From contig JAVLUZ010000269.1 of the NCBI GenBank assembly GCA_036768485.1, positions 51,001 through 115,000 of the forward strand: a stretch of DNA of 64,000 nucleotides, in the 5' to 3' direction. A program made the position numbers and the translations under genes. Positions within the stretch are counted from its first letter, which is position 1; every line of letters starts with the position of its first letter. This document shows, in pieces, positions 12,037 through 22,789 of the stretch. This DNA comes from Mermis nigrescens. Its lineage: Eukaryota; Nematoda; Enoplea; Mermithida; Mermithidae. Below the pieces are notes generated by a model. That model did no database searches and was not told the DNA's origin. It was given only the letters and a program-made list of their open reading frames with translations.

Positions 12037-12052
12037 CGTTGCCATGGCAACG
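12037..12052. promoter_or_regulatory. Perfect RFX-type X-box palindrome (copy 3 of 3)
   Basis: Identical to the other two copies, in the third tandem unit. Confidence 0.45.
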
Positions 12053-12471
12053 TATTCTTAGCGTTGGTCTTTTTTAAGTTACAATCGAACCTTTTTGACA
12101 GTTTTTGGGAGTGATTCCCATTTTTTGTGAAAAATAAATATCAGGCATCATGTAAGGTGCTACGAGGCGCATTTCTGCTATGTTTTGTAAAAATTGGCGC
12201 CGGTTTTTGCAACTATGAATACGGGTAGAAATACTGACCCTCAAAAATTCTTTAAAAAAATCATAAAAACGGCAATTTTTAAGAACTTCGACAAATTTAT
12301 ATCTCAAGTTTCTGAATGATCCGGAAAGAGATCAGGGGTCAGTTGTAATCCTCACGGCATAGCTTGTTCCCCAATATAATATCATCAGTCATCTCCTTTC
12401 GGTTACGGAAAAGGGGGTGGTTTTTTATGTTACAAATCGACTGGTTTTTTAGAGGCCAGCACTATACATGC

Positions 12472-12837
12472 ACACAGCATGTGAAATTCTGGGGTTGGAT
12501 GAAATTATAAAGTGTCTCTTTTGGGTCCAAAAGTGGTAGGTCTGCGTCAAAAACATAGTTTTCAGCGTTTTTGACGATTAGAGCATAAAAACATAAAAAA
12601 TTCTGATAAAAAATCAAATAAGTCGGTACAAATTGAAGAAAATATGGTCGAAACATGAATGTAATGGCGCGAAACGCCGAATATTTGGCACTTTTGAACC
12701 AAATAGATCGCTAAAAACTCTTAAAAAGCATCTTTCGTACAAATTTTTAGAAAATTTTTGGGAACGTCCAAAATATCGCCAATTATAGGGTAGGGGGTGG
12801 AAAAATTTTTGCTGGGGGGGATTTTTCTGAGGGTGAA
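12472..12837 (-). repeat. Family B MITE, interrupted by a family A copy
   Basis: It begins ATACATGCACACAGCATGTG and has the B-type blocks CGTCAAAAACATAG, GAGCATAAAAAC and GGCGCGAAACGCC. It runs into a family A copy near 12838. Confidence 0.55.
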
Positions 12838-13085
12838 AACACACGTGGGCGTGGGGGGATGCACACCCCCTCCCGTCCCGAAATTTAAATACCCCTCCCA
12901 GAAATCAAAATATCCCCCAGAATTCAAATTTTGAAAATTTTTTTTGTTTCTTAGCGATTTTTTGATGCCATTGGATAGTGCTCAATGAGAAACGTCGAAA
13001 AATAGTGTTTTTTCGCCATACGACCACTTTTGAGACCATTTCTTGACCTTTGAAATTTTTTTCACCCCCCCCCCATCCCCTAGAT
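12838..13085 (+). repeat. Family A MITE, degraded ends
   Basis: It has the family A order: CGTGGGCGTGGGGG, GGATAGTGCTCAATGAGAAACG, then TTTTTTCGCCATA and TGACCTTTGAAA. The right terminal sequence GCCCACCTATG is not preserved. Confidence 0.6.
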
Positions 13086-14076
13086 TATTTATTGTTCAAA
13101 CCTATTATTTTCCATTGCTGCACTACGTTCGCGATTTTTTGACGAGGAATTACGAATATATAATTTCGCTTACGAATTCGTCGATTCGAAGTGCAGTTTT
13201 TTGTTGGCCGCTTTTTACTTTAGTGCTGAATATTTACCGTCAGCTTTGTTTTTCGTGCCTTTTTTACCTTAAATATCCGATTTTGAGTCCGTTTTATTGC
13301 CGTTCTGTACTTTTTGCTGAATCCTAAAGCTTCAAGCCGGCGATATTGTTGAATTCCTCTTCTGGTGACTTTTGCGATTCAGTGATTTTGGTGTTTTAAA
13401 TTTGGAAAACGGTCAGCTGATCTGTACTTCAAACCTGCGCGTATATGTAATACGTAGCTTTTTTATTACCTTTTATTTATTTATTTATTTATTTATTTCA
13501 TTTTATTTTATGTTTTATTTTGCTGATCTGTACTTCAAACCTACGCATATGCGTAATACGTAGCTTTTTTCATTACCTTTTATTTATTTATTTCATTTTA
13601 TTTTATTTTTTATTTTTTCTTTTTTTATTATTTTTATTTTATTTTTCATCTTTATCATATTTATGACTTCCTATTATTTTTGATTCGGACTTGTAATAAA
13701 TTTATTTTTTACGAAGCTCACGGGCCTCGGAAACTTGATGTTTACCGAAATTTAGGGTTTGTGCCTGGGGTTAAAGGGCATTTATTTTCATTACGGGGGA
13801 TGGTCAACCTTGAGGTCGTGCTGGATCTCCACCTTAAAGCGCACCCTTCCCAGTGAGGGTCAGCTGAGTAGTTTTTTGAGCCAAAAAATGGCTTGAAAAA
13901 CTGGTATAAATGCTCAAATTGCGTGAACCTATGTTAGTCATAGGTTCTGGTCAAGTTAGAGCACTTTGTGGAAAATTTTATATTTTCATCCATTTTTTGA
14001 CCTTTAAGCTGCCTTCCTTGCCGAGTTTTTTCCCCTATTTTTCTATTCCAATTTTTTAGACTCAAAATCCCCCTCC
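13086..14076. other. Intron 5 filler without a recognised gene
   Basis: It contains a ~100-bp duplication (CTGATCTGTACTTCAAACCT near 13419 and 13522, each followed by TTTA-type microsatellite) and a B-like segment (about 13850-14060). The ORFs here are low-complexity Phe/Tyr/Leu runs that I do not consider genes. Confidence 0.5.
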
Positions 14077-14447
14077 ATCAAACATGCACAGCATGGGAAT
14101 TCTTGGGGGGCTGAAATTTTAAACTGCTTTTGTAATCCCAAAAATAGAGGGTATGCACCAAAAACATCGTTTTTCGGCGTCTCCGACTATGCTCTATCTT
14201 TTCTAGAGCATAAAAACAGGAAAAAATTTAAAGAAATTAAAAAAGTCGAATACACTGAACAAAGTAGTACAAAGACGACTCTATGGCGCGAAGCGCCGAA
14301 AATTTGACACTTCTAAGGAAATAGGAAGCTAAAAGAGCTTAAAACACCTTTTCTGCGAATTTTGAGCAAACTTTTAGAAACTTTTGTAAAATTGCGAATT
14401 CTGGGGTGGAAAAATTTCTGGGGGTGGCAACCCCAAGATCATGTACG
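14077..14447 (-). repeat. Family B MITE
   Basis: It begins near AAACATGCACAGCATGGGAATTC and ends CCCCAAGATCATGTACG, the inverse of the 6132-6543 copy. The palindrome GGCGCGAAGCGCC lies near 14285. No clean target duplication was seen. Confidence 0.65.
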
Positions 14448-14782
14448 CTCTGCATGCGAATGTCTGTTCTGCTCCATGCCTCCTGTTGCCTAGTTCTGAG
14501 GCTAGAAATGATCAAATGTGTACCCACCCTGCTTCAATCTGGCACCGACTTATAAACTGAGCTATAATTTCTTTAAAGGAATTACCATTTTGGGGTGCGA
14601 TGGCCTCTTAAGCCCGATTAAAGCCAGAAAAATTACTAAATTCTTTAAATACGTAAGATTTTGCCAAAAATCGACAAGAGACGAAAGATTTGAACTTTTA
14701 TCAAGGCGACTAATTAGATTGGTTGGGCCTGGGTGCAAGTGGGTTTTTAGAATTGGGATCTCACATTTTGGTACTTGGAGAC

Positions 14783-15012
14783 CACACCTGGGCGTCGGGA
14801 GTTTGTGGGTATGCACCCCCCCCCCCCCGAGAAATCAAAATACCCCAGAATCCAATTTTTGAATTTTTTTAGCAAGTTTTTGATGCCAATGGATAGTGCT
14901 CGATGAGCAATGTTGCGGAAATGGTGTTTTTTGCCATACCATCATTTTTAATTTCATTTTTTGATCTTTGAAAAATCTGGCACTCCCAGATTTTTGGTGC
15001 CGCTCACCTACG
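14783..15012 (+). repeat. Family A MITE
   Basis: It starts CACACCTGGGCGTCGGG and ends GGTGCCGCTCACCTACG. The flanks TTGGAGAC and TGGCGGAC are only loosely similar, so this is an older copy. Confidence 0.65.
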
Positions 15013-15262
15013 TGGCGGACTTCGCAGAATTCGCTAAAGAATTTCGTCGGTTTTTTTCGCAATTTTTTGATGCCAGTGGAATAAGACTTGGAGAAATGAT
15101 CAAAAAATTTTACGTTTGCCCGTACTACCGATGTTTCAATCATTTTTTTCATTTTAAATATTTTGGGATATATATTATATCGGCACGCGAAAAAGCCAAA
15201 AATGTCGTAGTGGGATCCAAAGTCCAACGTCCGTGCGAGATTTCCTCTCCTTTAAACGTAAC

Positions 15263-15501
15263 CATAGGTGGGCGGCGTCAAAGTTCTGGGGGTGCAAGGT
15301 TTTTTCAAAGGTCAAAAAATGGCCCTGAAAATGGTGGAATGGCGAAAAACACAAAAACAAAACAAAAAAATTGAAAACACACCAAAAACACTAGTGGCAT
15401 CAAAAAATTGCGAAAAAAACAAAAAAATCAAAAATTGAATTCTGGGGTTGGCATTTTGGTTTCTGGGGGGGCATACTCCCAAGCCCCCACGCCTAGGTAT
15501 G
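15263..15501 (-). mobile_element. Family A MITE (TSD AACGTAAC/AAGGTAAC)
   Basis: It starts CATAGGTGGGCGGC and ends CACGCCTAGGTATG. The 8-bp flanks differ at one position. Confidence 0.78.
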
Positions 15502-15608
15502 AAGGTAACCCTCTCGTTTTTACTTTTTTATATATTATTTATTTTTTATATTTTTATCGATTTATTTTTAATTTATTATTTTTTTTATTTGCACGGGTTT
15601 TAATTTAG

Positions 15609-15746
15609 CATCAGAGTGACAATTCGATCACCACCAAATTTGGATGCTTTTCATCGCGGACCAAGCATCGCACTGCGGCCGATCATAGCGATCCGCCGAC
15701 GGACGCTCACGCTTGGGAAATAATACGTCGATATTTTGATATGAAG
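15609..15746 (+). CDS. RUNDC1: RUNDC1-like exon 6 of 7 visible (RUN domain)
   Basis: Forty-six codons, phase 0 at both ends, between TTTAATTTAG and AAG|GTAAAA. The N-terminal half (HQSDNSITTKFGCFSSRTKH) sits where the family is variable. The C-terminal half, AHAWEIIRRYFDMK, matches the conserved HPWELFVKYYxxKNG element. The exon is preceded by 40 bp of T-rich sequence suitable as a polypyrimidine tract. Confidence 0.85.
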
Positions 15747-16711
15747 GTAAAAATTGCTTTGAAAACAACTAGTGGAAAATTTTTAAAAAATATTCAAATA
15801 AAAAATAATTAAAAATAAAAGGATGGTTCTAAAAATAAATAAAAAATTAAAAATGTATCATGAAGATTTAAATTGTACATACATAATATCGCTTAAGCAT
15901 GCGAAAAATACTTTCGAAAAATAAAAAATTGAGAAATCAAAATTTAAAAAAAAATACAGAAATATTTCTAAAGCCGAAATAATTTAGGAATAAATTAATA
16001 AAAGTGAGGTTATTCCTGAGATCGTGAATACTAGATGCGTAATAGCTCAAAATCCTCGTAGGAGGGGACTGCCGACCATTTTAACGGTTGGGGGGTAAAC
16101 AAATGACATTTAATTTTTTGGCCAAAAATTGCAAAAAGAGCCTAAAAATTGTCAAATATGTAACTTTTGCCAAAAGATGAGCGGGTACAACATAAAGCGA
16201 ATCTCAGTTGTAACGTACCATAAAAAGGTTTTAAAATGAATTCGCCTATTAGATGATTTAAAGTGGATAATTACGCTGTTGGTTTGTTGGAGTGTAAATT
16301 AGTATATGATAGTATGTAGGTATTATAAATACAATTCACTTTTATTTTTGTAAAAGTGAGATTAAAGCTGAAAATAAGGTAGTTATGTTGACATAGGTGT
16401 GACGACGGAAAATTAAAGTCTTCAGTCAAAATTTTTAAACGAAAATTTCGCTATCCCTTTGGCCGAGTCTAATTTTTTTTGTAGCAAAATTTGCAATTTT
16501 TTTCCAAAAATTATATGTTCTTTTGCCGTTTCGACCGAAAATATAAGGTTAATCACCGCCTCATCTCTCCCCTATATATGTATAGCCTGCTACCAAAGTG
16601 AAATCCAATTTTTTAATTCTTTTTTCAACATTTTTTGATTATATTCATATATTCTGGATTTCGAACGGTTTATTTATCTTTTTTATATAATTCTATTTTT
16701 TTCTTTTATAG
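15747..16711 (+). other. Intron 6
   Basis: It runs from GTAAAA to TTTATAG. A family F copy lies at about 16060-16200 (TTTAACGGTTGGGGGGTAAA, then GACATTTAATTTTTTGGCC). The rest is AT-rich. Confidence 0.7.
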
Positions 16712-16902
16712 CACGGCAAAGAATTTTCGGACGATCCGGCCCGGCGTTTATCTCAGTCGTTCAATTTGGACAGCGTAGGGGGCCGGGCTGTTACGTCCAA
16801 GCAACTTTTATTATTCACCGTCGACAACATCGTTAGCTCTCATTCGAGGCTAAAGCGTAGCCACGACGCCATGTTTAGGGCTTTCGTCTCGGCCGCTTTG
16901 AA
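16712..16902 (+). CDS. RUNDC1: RUNDC1-like exon 7 of 7 visible (RUN domain core)
   Basis: This is 191 nt, 63 codons plus 2 nt. It is the strongest match in the window: DDPARRLSQSFNLD, VGGRAVTSKQLLL and RLKRSHDAMFRAFVSAAL correspond to SPARKLSQSF, TGGxxVTxKQSLL and FKRSxDxxxKALVCxAL of RUNDC1. Read straight on, the frame stops at AAG TAA. However, the family continues for about 65 residues and the sequence TTGAA|GTAAAT is a good donor, so I end the exon at 16902 in phase 2. I did not find the following exon. Either it is lost, very short and diverged, or it lies beyond base 64000. Confidence 0.87.
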
Positions 16903-18670
16903 GTAAATTACGAAGTTGGCGTAAAGTGTTAAACATGGTGTAATATAATGAGAATGGTGTAAAGCACTGTTTTTTTTTGTACGAGACAAAGATTTTGAGG
17001 CTCGTACGAAGATTTTCGGAGCCATCTTTTTGTACAATGTACAAAGACTTTTTGGGTCAAAGTAATAGTAATTTTAAGGTTTTTGGAGTATTTTTAGCAA
17101 AATTTCTAAAAATTTTTGGCGCTTCGCGCCGAGTATCATAATTACATTCTATTTAGCTCTAAGCGCGGGCATTTAACACCCCAAAATCTATCTGTAAGCA
17201 TCTTTTACATCTATTTCCACTGTTTTATGAAGATTTTATGCAGAAAAAAGAACTATTAAACAACTGTGCACTGTTTTCTGCCGTTTGAAGGTAAAATTGA
17301 CTCTTTTATCTTTGCGTTGCATTAAATTCATAAGCAAATTGGTGTCTATTATGAGATTCAGTCAGCACATTGCAACCGCTTATCATTTATAATTGTGTAA
17401 CACAAGTCATTTTAACTTACTGAGTCGAATTTTATGTGAAATTTCAACATAAGACTCATGAAAATTTTGGCGTTTCGGGCCCAACTAATATAACCAGCTG
17501 AATTTAGGACAAAGTTACACCTTTTGCGAAGCGTGCGGGTCACGGATAACAATCTAGTAGTATGTAAAAATGTGTACATTCAATTGCATATCTATACGTT
17601 ATATGTACAAAAAAATTTCGCTCGTATAAAGACTTTTTCCGGGGATCTTTGTACATGTACAAAGAGGCTCGTACAAAAAAACAGTGGTGTAAAGTATCGG
17701 AAACGATGTAAAGTTGTAATAGCCGCACGGAGCGTCGTTGTTGTTTAAAGTGATACGACGTTTGCGTCCCTTCGGTATCTTTGCTGCGGCTGTTACGGTG
17801 TAAATAAAATATATAGTGTAAAGTACTGCAAATAGTGTAAAGTGCATAAATCTGTTCGAGCATATCGCAATCCCGCTTGGACCGTCTTAAAATAACATCC
17901 GAATTTGAATGTGAATATTAAACACTTTAAAATGCTTGAAGTATTCTATTCACTTTATTACATGCTTCGCCTTGTTTCGCTTCAGTCAGTTTAAAGTGAA
18001 CTACAATAAAAAAGTGTAAACTATCGAAAGTAAAGCTATTTTCGATCAGATTATTACATATGTACATGTGTGTCATTTTTCAGCTGCTCCATAAGTTTCA
18101 GAATGCTTGCACCTTACGAATCAAGTGAACAAAAATGTAAAAGTGTAAAGTATTGTAAGTAGTGTAAAGCTAAAACTGTTTTGTATGGTCGTCTTTTGAA
18201 TTGATTTACTTGCACGTTACATTTAGCACGCTCGTTGCGCTCTCTTGGAAGCTAACTTTAATAGTGTAAATTATTGATATTTATTTAAACTGCTGCATAT
18301 CATCAAAAATGTACCTGTATGCCTTTTATCGCGACTGCTATAAAGTAAATCACAGGCGTTTTGTCGTGTGATGAAGGAAGTTCAAAGTTTGTGTTGCGCA
18401 AGTTTTAACCTTCTTTCAAAGTATAATCCATTGATTATCTTATTTACGCTATGGCCTTTAATTCCGTCGCATTCAAATAAATTGCATATTAAGTGTAAAA
18501 TCGCTAAGTAGTTTAAAGCTTAAATATCCAATACGTTTGGTGCATTGCCATCATGACTTGCTCCATTTGTTATATTTGCCCTGCTTCGGACGCTTTAAAG
18601 TAAAACAAGAGTTCGAGTGTAAAGTGTTGAAAATAGTTAAATGTTCGAAATCTGTCGTTGTTTAAATAAT
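16903..18670. repeat. Degenerate GTGTAAAG tandem array (intron 7)
   Basis: Pairs of GTGTAAAG separated by about 20 bp recur near 17686, 17817, 18013, 18142, 18262, 18493 and 18618, at intervals mostly of 115-130 bp or twice that. The usual form is GTGTAAAGTATTGYAAATAG then GTGTAAAGC. A similar pair occurs at 16918-16960, and in the first 480 bases of the window. A family B fragment with GGCGCTTCGCGCC lies near 17117. Confidence 0.55.
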
Positions 18671-19610
18671 CAAATCAATCATCCTAATACTTTCGTCAGG
18701 TTAAACGACATCTTACCACAGTAAACCATTGACACCTGATGCGCACGTTAGAGTAGGAAGGAATATAACGTAGATAATGAAGAGAGTCAATATATGAAGG
18801 GAACCGGTCCTAGCTGGGCGTGTTAAACTGCTAAGTGAGGAGTCAGCGCTGATAAACGCTGCTAAGTTCGCCAGGCAGCACCGGTTTTATATGCGTGTGC
18901 GCGCGAACGATATATACCGCTGCACGACTCGCGAGACGGCTCAGTCCGAGCTGGTGGCTATAAACGAATATACAGTCAGTCCGTTATGTGGCTCAGTATA
19001 TACGTTATTTAACGAAAAATATTGACATTGGAACTCGACAGTTGTGCACAAAGACACGCGGATTATATCATTGACTGAGGAAATATACTATTATTATGAA
19101 AACGGGGCTCGACGGACGTACATGTGCGGAGTGACCTATGTTATAATGAATGATTATTATATATCAAACACTTACGGGCGTGACAGTTTTAGTTTACACT
19201 GTTGTGACTGGCTGAGGGTTTGACTAGCTAAGAAATTTATTTACGCCTGCGTTATGTTTCCGACAATTACCTCTTCGGTAGAGTGTGTATGGTGCAATTT
19301 ATTAATTATTTATTATACGCTCGTTTTGCATTTTTTAGCGATTCGTACTATTTTACACAACTTTATTTATCCTATTTTACTTTACATACACATCTTGTCT
19401 TCCCAACTTTTACACGTGTTTTAGCCACAAGAAACTGGTCAGCTGGCTTCGAATGATATTAAGAACAAGAGAGATAGTAGATGAATTTTATCTGCCATGG
19501 AGTTACGTTGTTAAAACAGGTACATATATATCTATTCAAACTTAAGTTTACTTTTAATTGGCGTAAAGTAGCATTCAAACGACGGTTTACACCGTACATG
19601 TAAAGGTTTT
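18671..19610. other. Unique-looking sequence without a recognised gene
   Basis: This is more balanced in composition than its surroundings from 18730 to 19250, with no long ORF, no family A/B repeat and no RUNDC1 C-terminal motif. I could not assign it. Confidence 0.4.
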
Positions 19611-19614
19611 GAAG

Positions 19615-19832
19615 TTCGTGGCGGTGGTTCCCGGTCATTTTCTGCGAAGGGGATTGATGATCTCTGATTTTGGCCGATCGTGTCATAAAAACGCCTAAAA
19701 CGGCCAAAAAACGTAAAGTTTTCCAAAACATCTAGGGGGTCAAAAATTTTCAGGCGTTTGGGGGATAAGGGGTACGACCAACTTCGGGTGGGGGATTTCC
19801 CATCCCCCTATTGCGTGCATGCCCTAAATTCC
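19615..19832 (+). repeat. Family F degenerate repeat
   Basis: It contains GGCGGTGGTTCCCGGTCATT, AAAACGCCTAAAACGGCCAAAA, AAAGTTTTCCAAAACATC and a G-run, and ends CCCATCCCCCTATTGCGTGCATG. Confidence 0.45.
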
Positions 19833-20056
19833 CTTTTACGTGTATGCTTCAAAAGATAAGTAGCAAAAAGGGGCAAGTTTTTTGGATTTGGTCGACCGAC
19901 CGTAATTGTAGCAGTGCACCTTGTTGCTGGTGTGGTTTGAACGCCGTAAATAAAAAGTTTATTTCCAAAAAAGATCCGAAATGCATTCGAGATTTGGTTG
20001 GGGCCTGGGCCAAACGTGCGCGTGAGGTTGGAAATCCAGACCCCATAATTGAATAA
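19811..20056 (+). other. Short Cys-containing ORF, unrecognised (81 codons)
   Basis: The first 20 codons lie in the end of a family F repeat, so the start is not believable. The later part, from about codon 21, reads more like protein than the surrounding sequence: WIWSTD, CCWCG, DPKCIRDLVGAWAKRAR and a terminal IIE before TAA. It is also less AT-biased than the flanks. I do not recognise a family. It may be a terminal exon or a fragment of a mobile-element protein. It does not match the missing RUNDC1 C-terminus. Confidence 0.2.
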
Positions 20057-20232
20057 TTGGAAACGGAGCAACTATGAAATAAATTATGTTTTCATTACAT
20101 TAGAATTTATACCCTTTTTGGGCCATTTTTTCTAAAAAAAGCTCTCTGGATGACCATGCATGCACAGAATTTTAGTTATGGTGGAAAGTTTTTCAAGTTA
20201 TTTTTTTGGGCTTGAAAACGATGGGTCAGCAT

Positions 20233-20750
20233 CATACATGCGCAGCATGGGAATTTTGGGAAGGTGAAATTATAAAGTGGTTTTTTGGGTCTAAAAATGG
20301 TAGGTACGCGTCATAAACATCCTTTTTCAGCGTTTCTGACGATGCTCTATCTTTCTAGAGCATAAAAACGTTTTTTAAAAATTCGAAAAACAATCAAAAA
20401 GTTAGGACAAATCGAACAAGTCAAAACATGAGTGTAATGGCGTGAAGCGCCGAAAATTTCGCCATTTTGAGCAAATACATAGTTAGCTAAAACGCTTTAA
20501 AAGGGCATCTTTTCGACATAGTTTGAGAAAATTTTCTTGGGGATTTTGGAGAAATATGAAAAAATCGAGTGAATTGAAGGAAGTATCTTCAAAAAAGTAG
20601 TATATGACGCTAAAAGGCGGAGAATTCATGCTTTTGTGCGAAAAGATCGCTAAAAATGTCGATTGCAACAACATTTCTACGATTTTATTGAAAATCTCGA
20701 ATTCAGAGGGTGAATTATACCTTTTATACCGACCATGCTGTGCATCTGTG
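20233..20750 (-). repeat. Family B MITE, composite
   Basis: It begins CATACATGCGCAGCATGGGAATT and ends CCATGCTGTGCATCTGTG, so both ends carry the same B terminus. Blocks GAGCATAAAAACG and GGCGTGAAGCGCC are present near 20360 and 20440. The flanks GTCAGCAT and GCCAAGAT match weakly. Confidence 0.5.
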
Positions 20751-20784
20751 GCCAAGATTATACCTTTAACAGCTCAAAATTTTG

Positions 20785-21200
20785 TTGGGCAGAGGATATT
20801 CGGTTATTCTTTAGCAGGAAGGGGAGGCAAATGACCCTAAATTTTTGACCAAAAATGGCCAACAACACATAAAAATATCGAAAACACATAAAAATGTTCA
20901 AAAGCATATAAAAATATCCAAAAGCATATAAAAATATCCAAAGAACGCAAATTTTTAGATTGGTTGGAGGCAGGGGCGGATTAAGGGGGTTGGCCCAAAA
21001 TAGTGCGCAAAATTAAGCGATTTTTAGCGATTTTCGGGTTAAAACGGCTAATTTTTCAGCCCAAGTGAGGGTTCCGCCCCTCCCCCCTTAGGGGTACCGC
21101 CCCCTTAGGAAAATCCTAGATCCGCCACTGGTTGGAGGGTGATCGATTTTGTGTGGGGATTCTAACTCCCCCCCCATTGCATGCATTGTCTAGATCCCTA
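20785..21200 (+). repeat. Family F repeat interrupted by a family E MITE
   Basis: It has GGAAGGGGAGGCAAATGACC, GACCAAAAATGGCC and four tandem copies of ACATAAAAATATCCAAAAGC type sequence. It is split by the family E element at 20971-21130, and resumes with GTGTGGGGATTCTAACTCCC. Confidence 0.45.
20971..21130 (+). mobile_element. Family E hAT-type MITE (160 bp, TSD GTTGGAGG)
   Basis: It starts CAGGGGCGGATTAAGGGG and ends CTAGATCCGCCACTG. A perfect 8-bp duplication GTTGGAGG flanks it at 20963-20970 and 21131-21138. CAGnGGCGGAT ends with an 8-bp duplication are a known hAT MITE pattern in animals. It has no coding capacity. Confidence 0.88.
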
Positions 21201-21418
21201 GATGACGCAAATGGAAAATTTTATGAGAAAATAAAGCAAAATTACAATCGAAGGTATGTCAGACTTAAAATTTTTGACGATAGAACTTGAATCTGTCTGG
21301 AAACTGTTAATTCAGCCCAATTTCGCTCGGCTGCAGCATTTATACCTATTTTTAGCCAATCTTAGACCATTCTGTCTAGGCTTAGCTCGATTTTAGGTGG
21401 CTGATATGGCGATAAAAC

Positions 21419-21822
21419 CATACAAGATTTTTGGGGCGGGGGTTGGCTGGGGTTTTACCCGTCCCCCCACCCAAAAATTTTCATCCTCCCCCTCAGAAAA
21501 TTTCACCCCTTCCCCACCAGATTTTTGCAATTTTTCGACCCAAAGTTTCGCAAAAATTTGTAGAAAATGTGTTTTTAAGCGTTTTTAGCTATCTACTTGC
21601 TCAAAAGTGTCAAATTTCGCCATATACTCATTTGTTGACTATATATGGTTACCTTTATTCGAATTTTTGATTTTTTTTCTGAATTTTTATATTTTTGCTG
21701 TAGAAAGATAGCGTTGTCAGAAACGTCGAAAAACGACGTTTTTGACGCGTACCCACCATTTTTAGCCCAAATAAGGCACTTTAAGATTTCACTCCCCAGA
21801 ATCGTCACGCTGTGCATGTCTG
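21419..21822 (+). mobile_element. Family B hAT-type MITE (404 bp, TSD GATAAAAC/GATAAGAC)
   Basis: It starts CATACAAGATTTTTGGGG and ends CACGCTGTGCATGTCTG. The 8-bp flanks at 21411-21418 and 21823-21830 differ by one base. Confidence 0.78.
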
Positions 21823-22320
21823 GATAAGACTAATTAAACTTTTAGATGTGATCTTAATAAATTTGCTTGACCGAAATTCTCTAAATCTAATGTATTCGAA
21901 AATTGTGAACGGTCAAAAAGAAGCCAAAACGTTTATGCTGGACGAAAAACACCATTAAAACGCGAAAATGAGTAGACTCTAAAAATTTAATTCAGACCGT
22001 CTTCGGGCTTTTACGGATTTCAGAGATCAGACGAGACCTTCCCCAACTCGCTCACTCCATAAATGATCTGGGGAGTTTGATGGCCTCACCTTCCTGTAAG
22101 GACTTGTAGAAAAGGTGCTATTTTAAGCGTGTTTAGCCATCTGCGTGCCAGGAAGTGTCAAATTTTTGGCGCTTCGTGCCCAATACTCCTTCTCATTTAT
22201 ATTTTGCTCAATTACTTCAAATAATATATAATATTTTGGAACTTTTTTATGGTTTCACGTTATAAAAAGATGTATCTTTGACAGAAACGCCAAACAAAAT
22301 CATGCGCTCGAATCGTATCC

Positions 22321-22789
22321 ATATCTGGGCATGGGGGAGGGGTTTGGGGGTACACCTGGGCGTGGGGGATTTGGGGGTATGCACCGCCCACCCCCGAGAA
22401 ACCAAAATACCCTCCCTAGAAATCTAAATTCCTCCCTTCCCCCAGAATTCAATTTTTGGAAATTTTTTTCGTTTTTTTGCAAATTTTTGATGCCAATGGA
22501 TAGTGCTTGATGAGAAACGTCGAAAAATGGTGTTTTTTACGCCATACCACCATTTTTGAGGCTATTTTTTGACCTTTGAAAAATCTTGCACGCCTCCCCC
22601 CTTAAGAACTGGCTGCTCACTTATATTTGGGGGTATGCATCCCCCCAAAAAAATCAAAATACCCCCAGCTCGATGAGAAACGTTTGAAAATGGTGTTTTT
22701 TCGCCATACCACCATTTTAAGACCATTTTTTTTTATTTTTGAAACAATCTTGCACACCCCCCAAGAAATATGGTGCCGCCCACCTGTGC
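22321..22789 (+). mobile_element. Family A MITE, middle level of the nest (TSD TCGTATCC)
   Basis: The perfect duplication TCGTATCC at 22313-22320 and 22790-22797 brackets it. Its own body is 22321-22352 plus 22636-22788, lacks some internal sequence, and is broken by the inner copy. Confidence 0.78.
22353..22627 (+). mobile_element. Family A MITE, innermost level of the nest (TSD TGGGGGTA)
   Basis: It starts CACCTGGGCGTGGGGG and ends GGCTGCTCACTTATATT. The duplicated 8-mer TGGGGGTA (22345-22352 and 22628-22635) is itself family A sequence from the host element. Confidence 0.75.

Larger units (their letters stand above)
11361..12205. repeat. 328-bp tandem repeat, about 2.6 copies
   Basis: The CGTTGCCATGGCAACG palindrome recurs at about 11381, 11709 and 12037, exactly 328 bp apart. 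Neighbouring blocks such as GACAGTTTTTGGGGTGATTC and ATCAGGCATCATGTAAGGTG repeat at the same spacing. The copies are nearly identical. The third stops after GTAAAAATTGGCGCCGGTTTT. Confidence 0.92.
7716..15608 (+). other. Intron 5, 7.9 kb of repeats
   Basis: It runs from GTAAGA to TAATTTAG. In order it holds AT-rich filler (7750-8730), an AT tandem repeat (8740-9270), A-rich low complexity (9505-9600), filler (9600-10330), a palindromic MITE (10331-10855), the 328-bp tandem repeat (11361-12205), family B and A copies (12472-14447) and family A copies at 14783-15012 and 15263-15501. No gene was seen on either strand. Confidence 0.7.

Noticed and set aside
14961..15374. 137-codon + strand ORF
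   Set aside because: It spans the ends of two family A MITEs and the gap between them, with no family similarity.
16903..16906. AAG TAA as the natural end of the RUNDC1-like protein
   Set aside because: Family members continue about 65 residues further, and TTGAA|GTAAAT is a good donor.
18780..19100. Possible LTR or promoter (TATATACCG and TATATGCG motifs)
   Set aside because: No second copy, no TG...CA ends and no flanking duplication were found.
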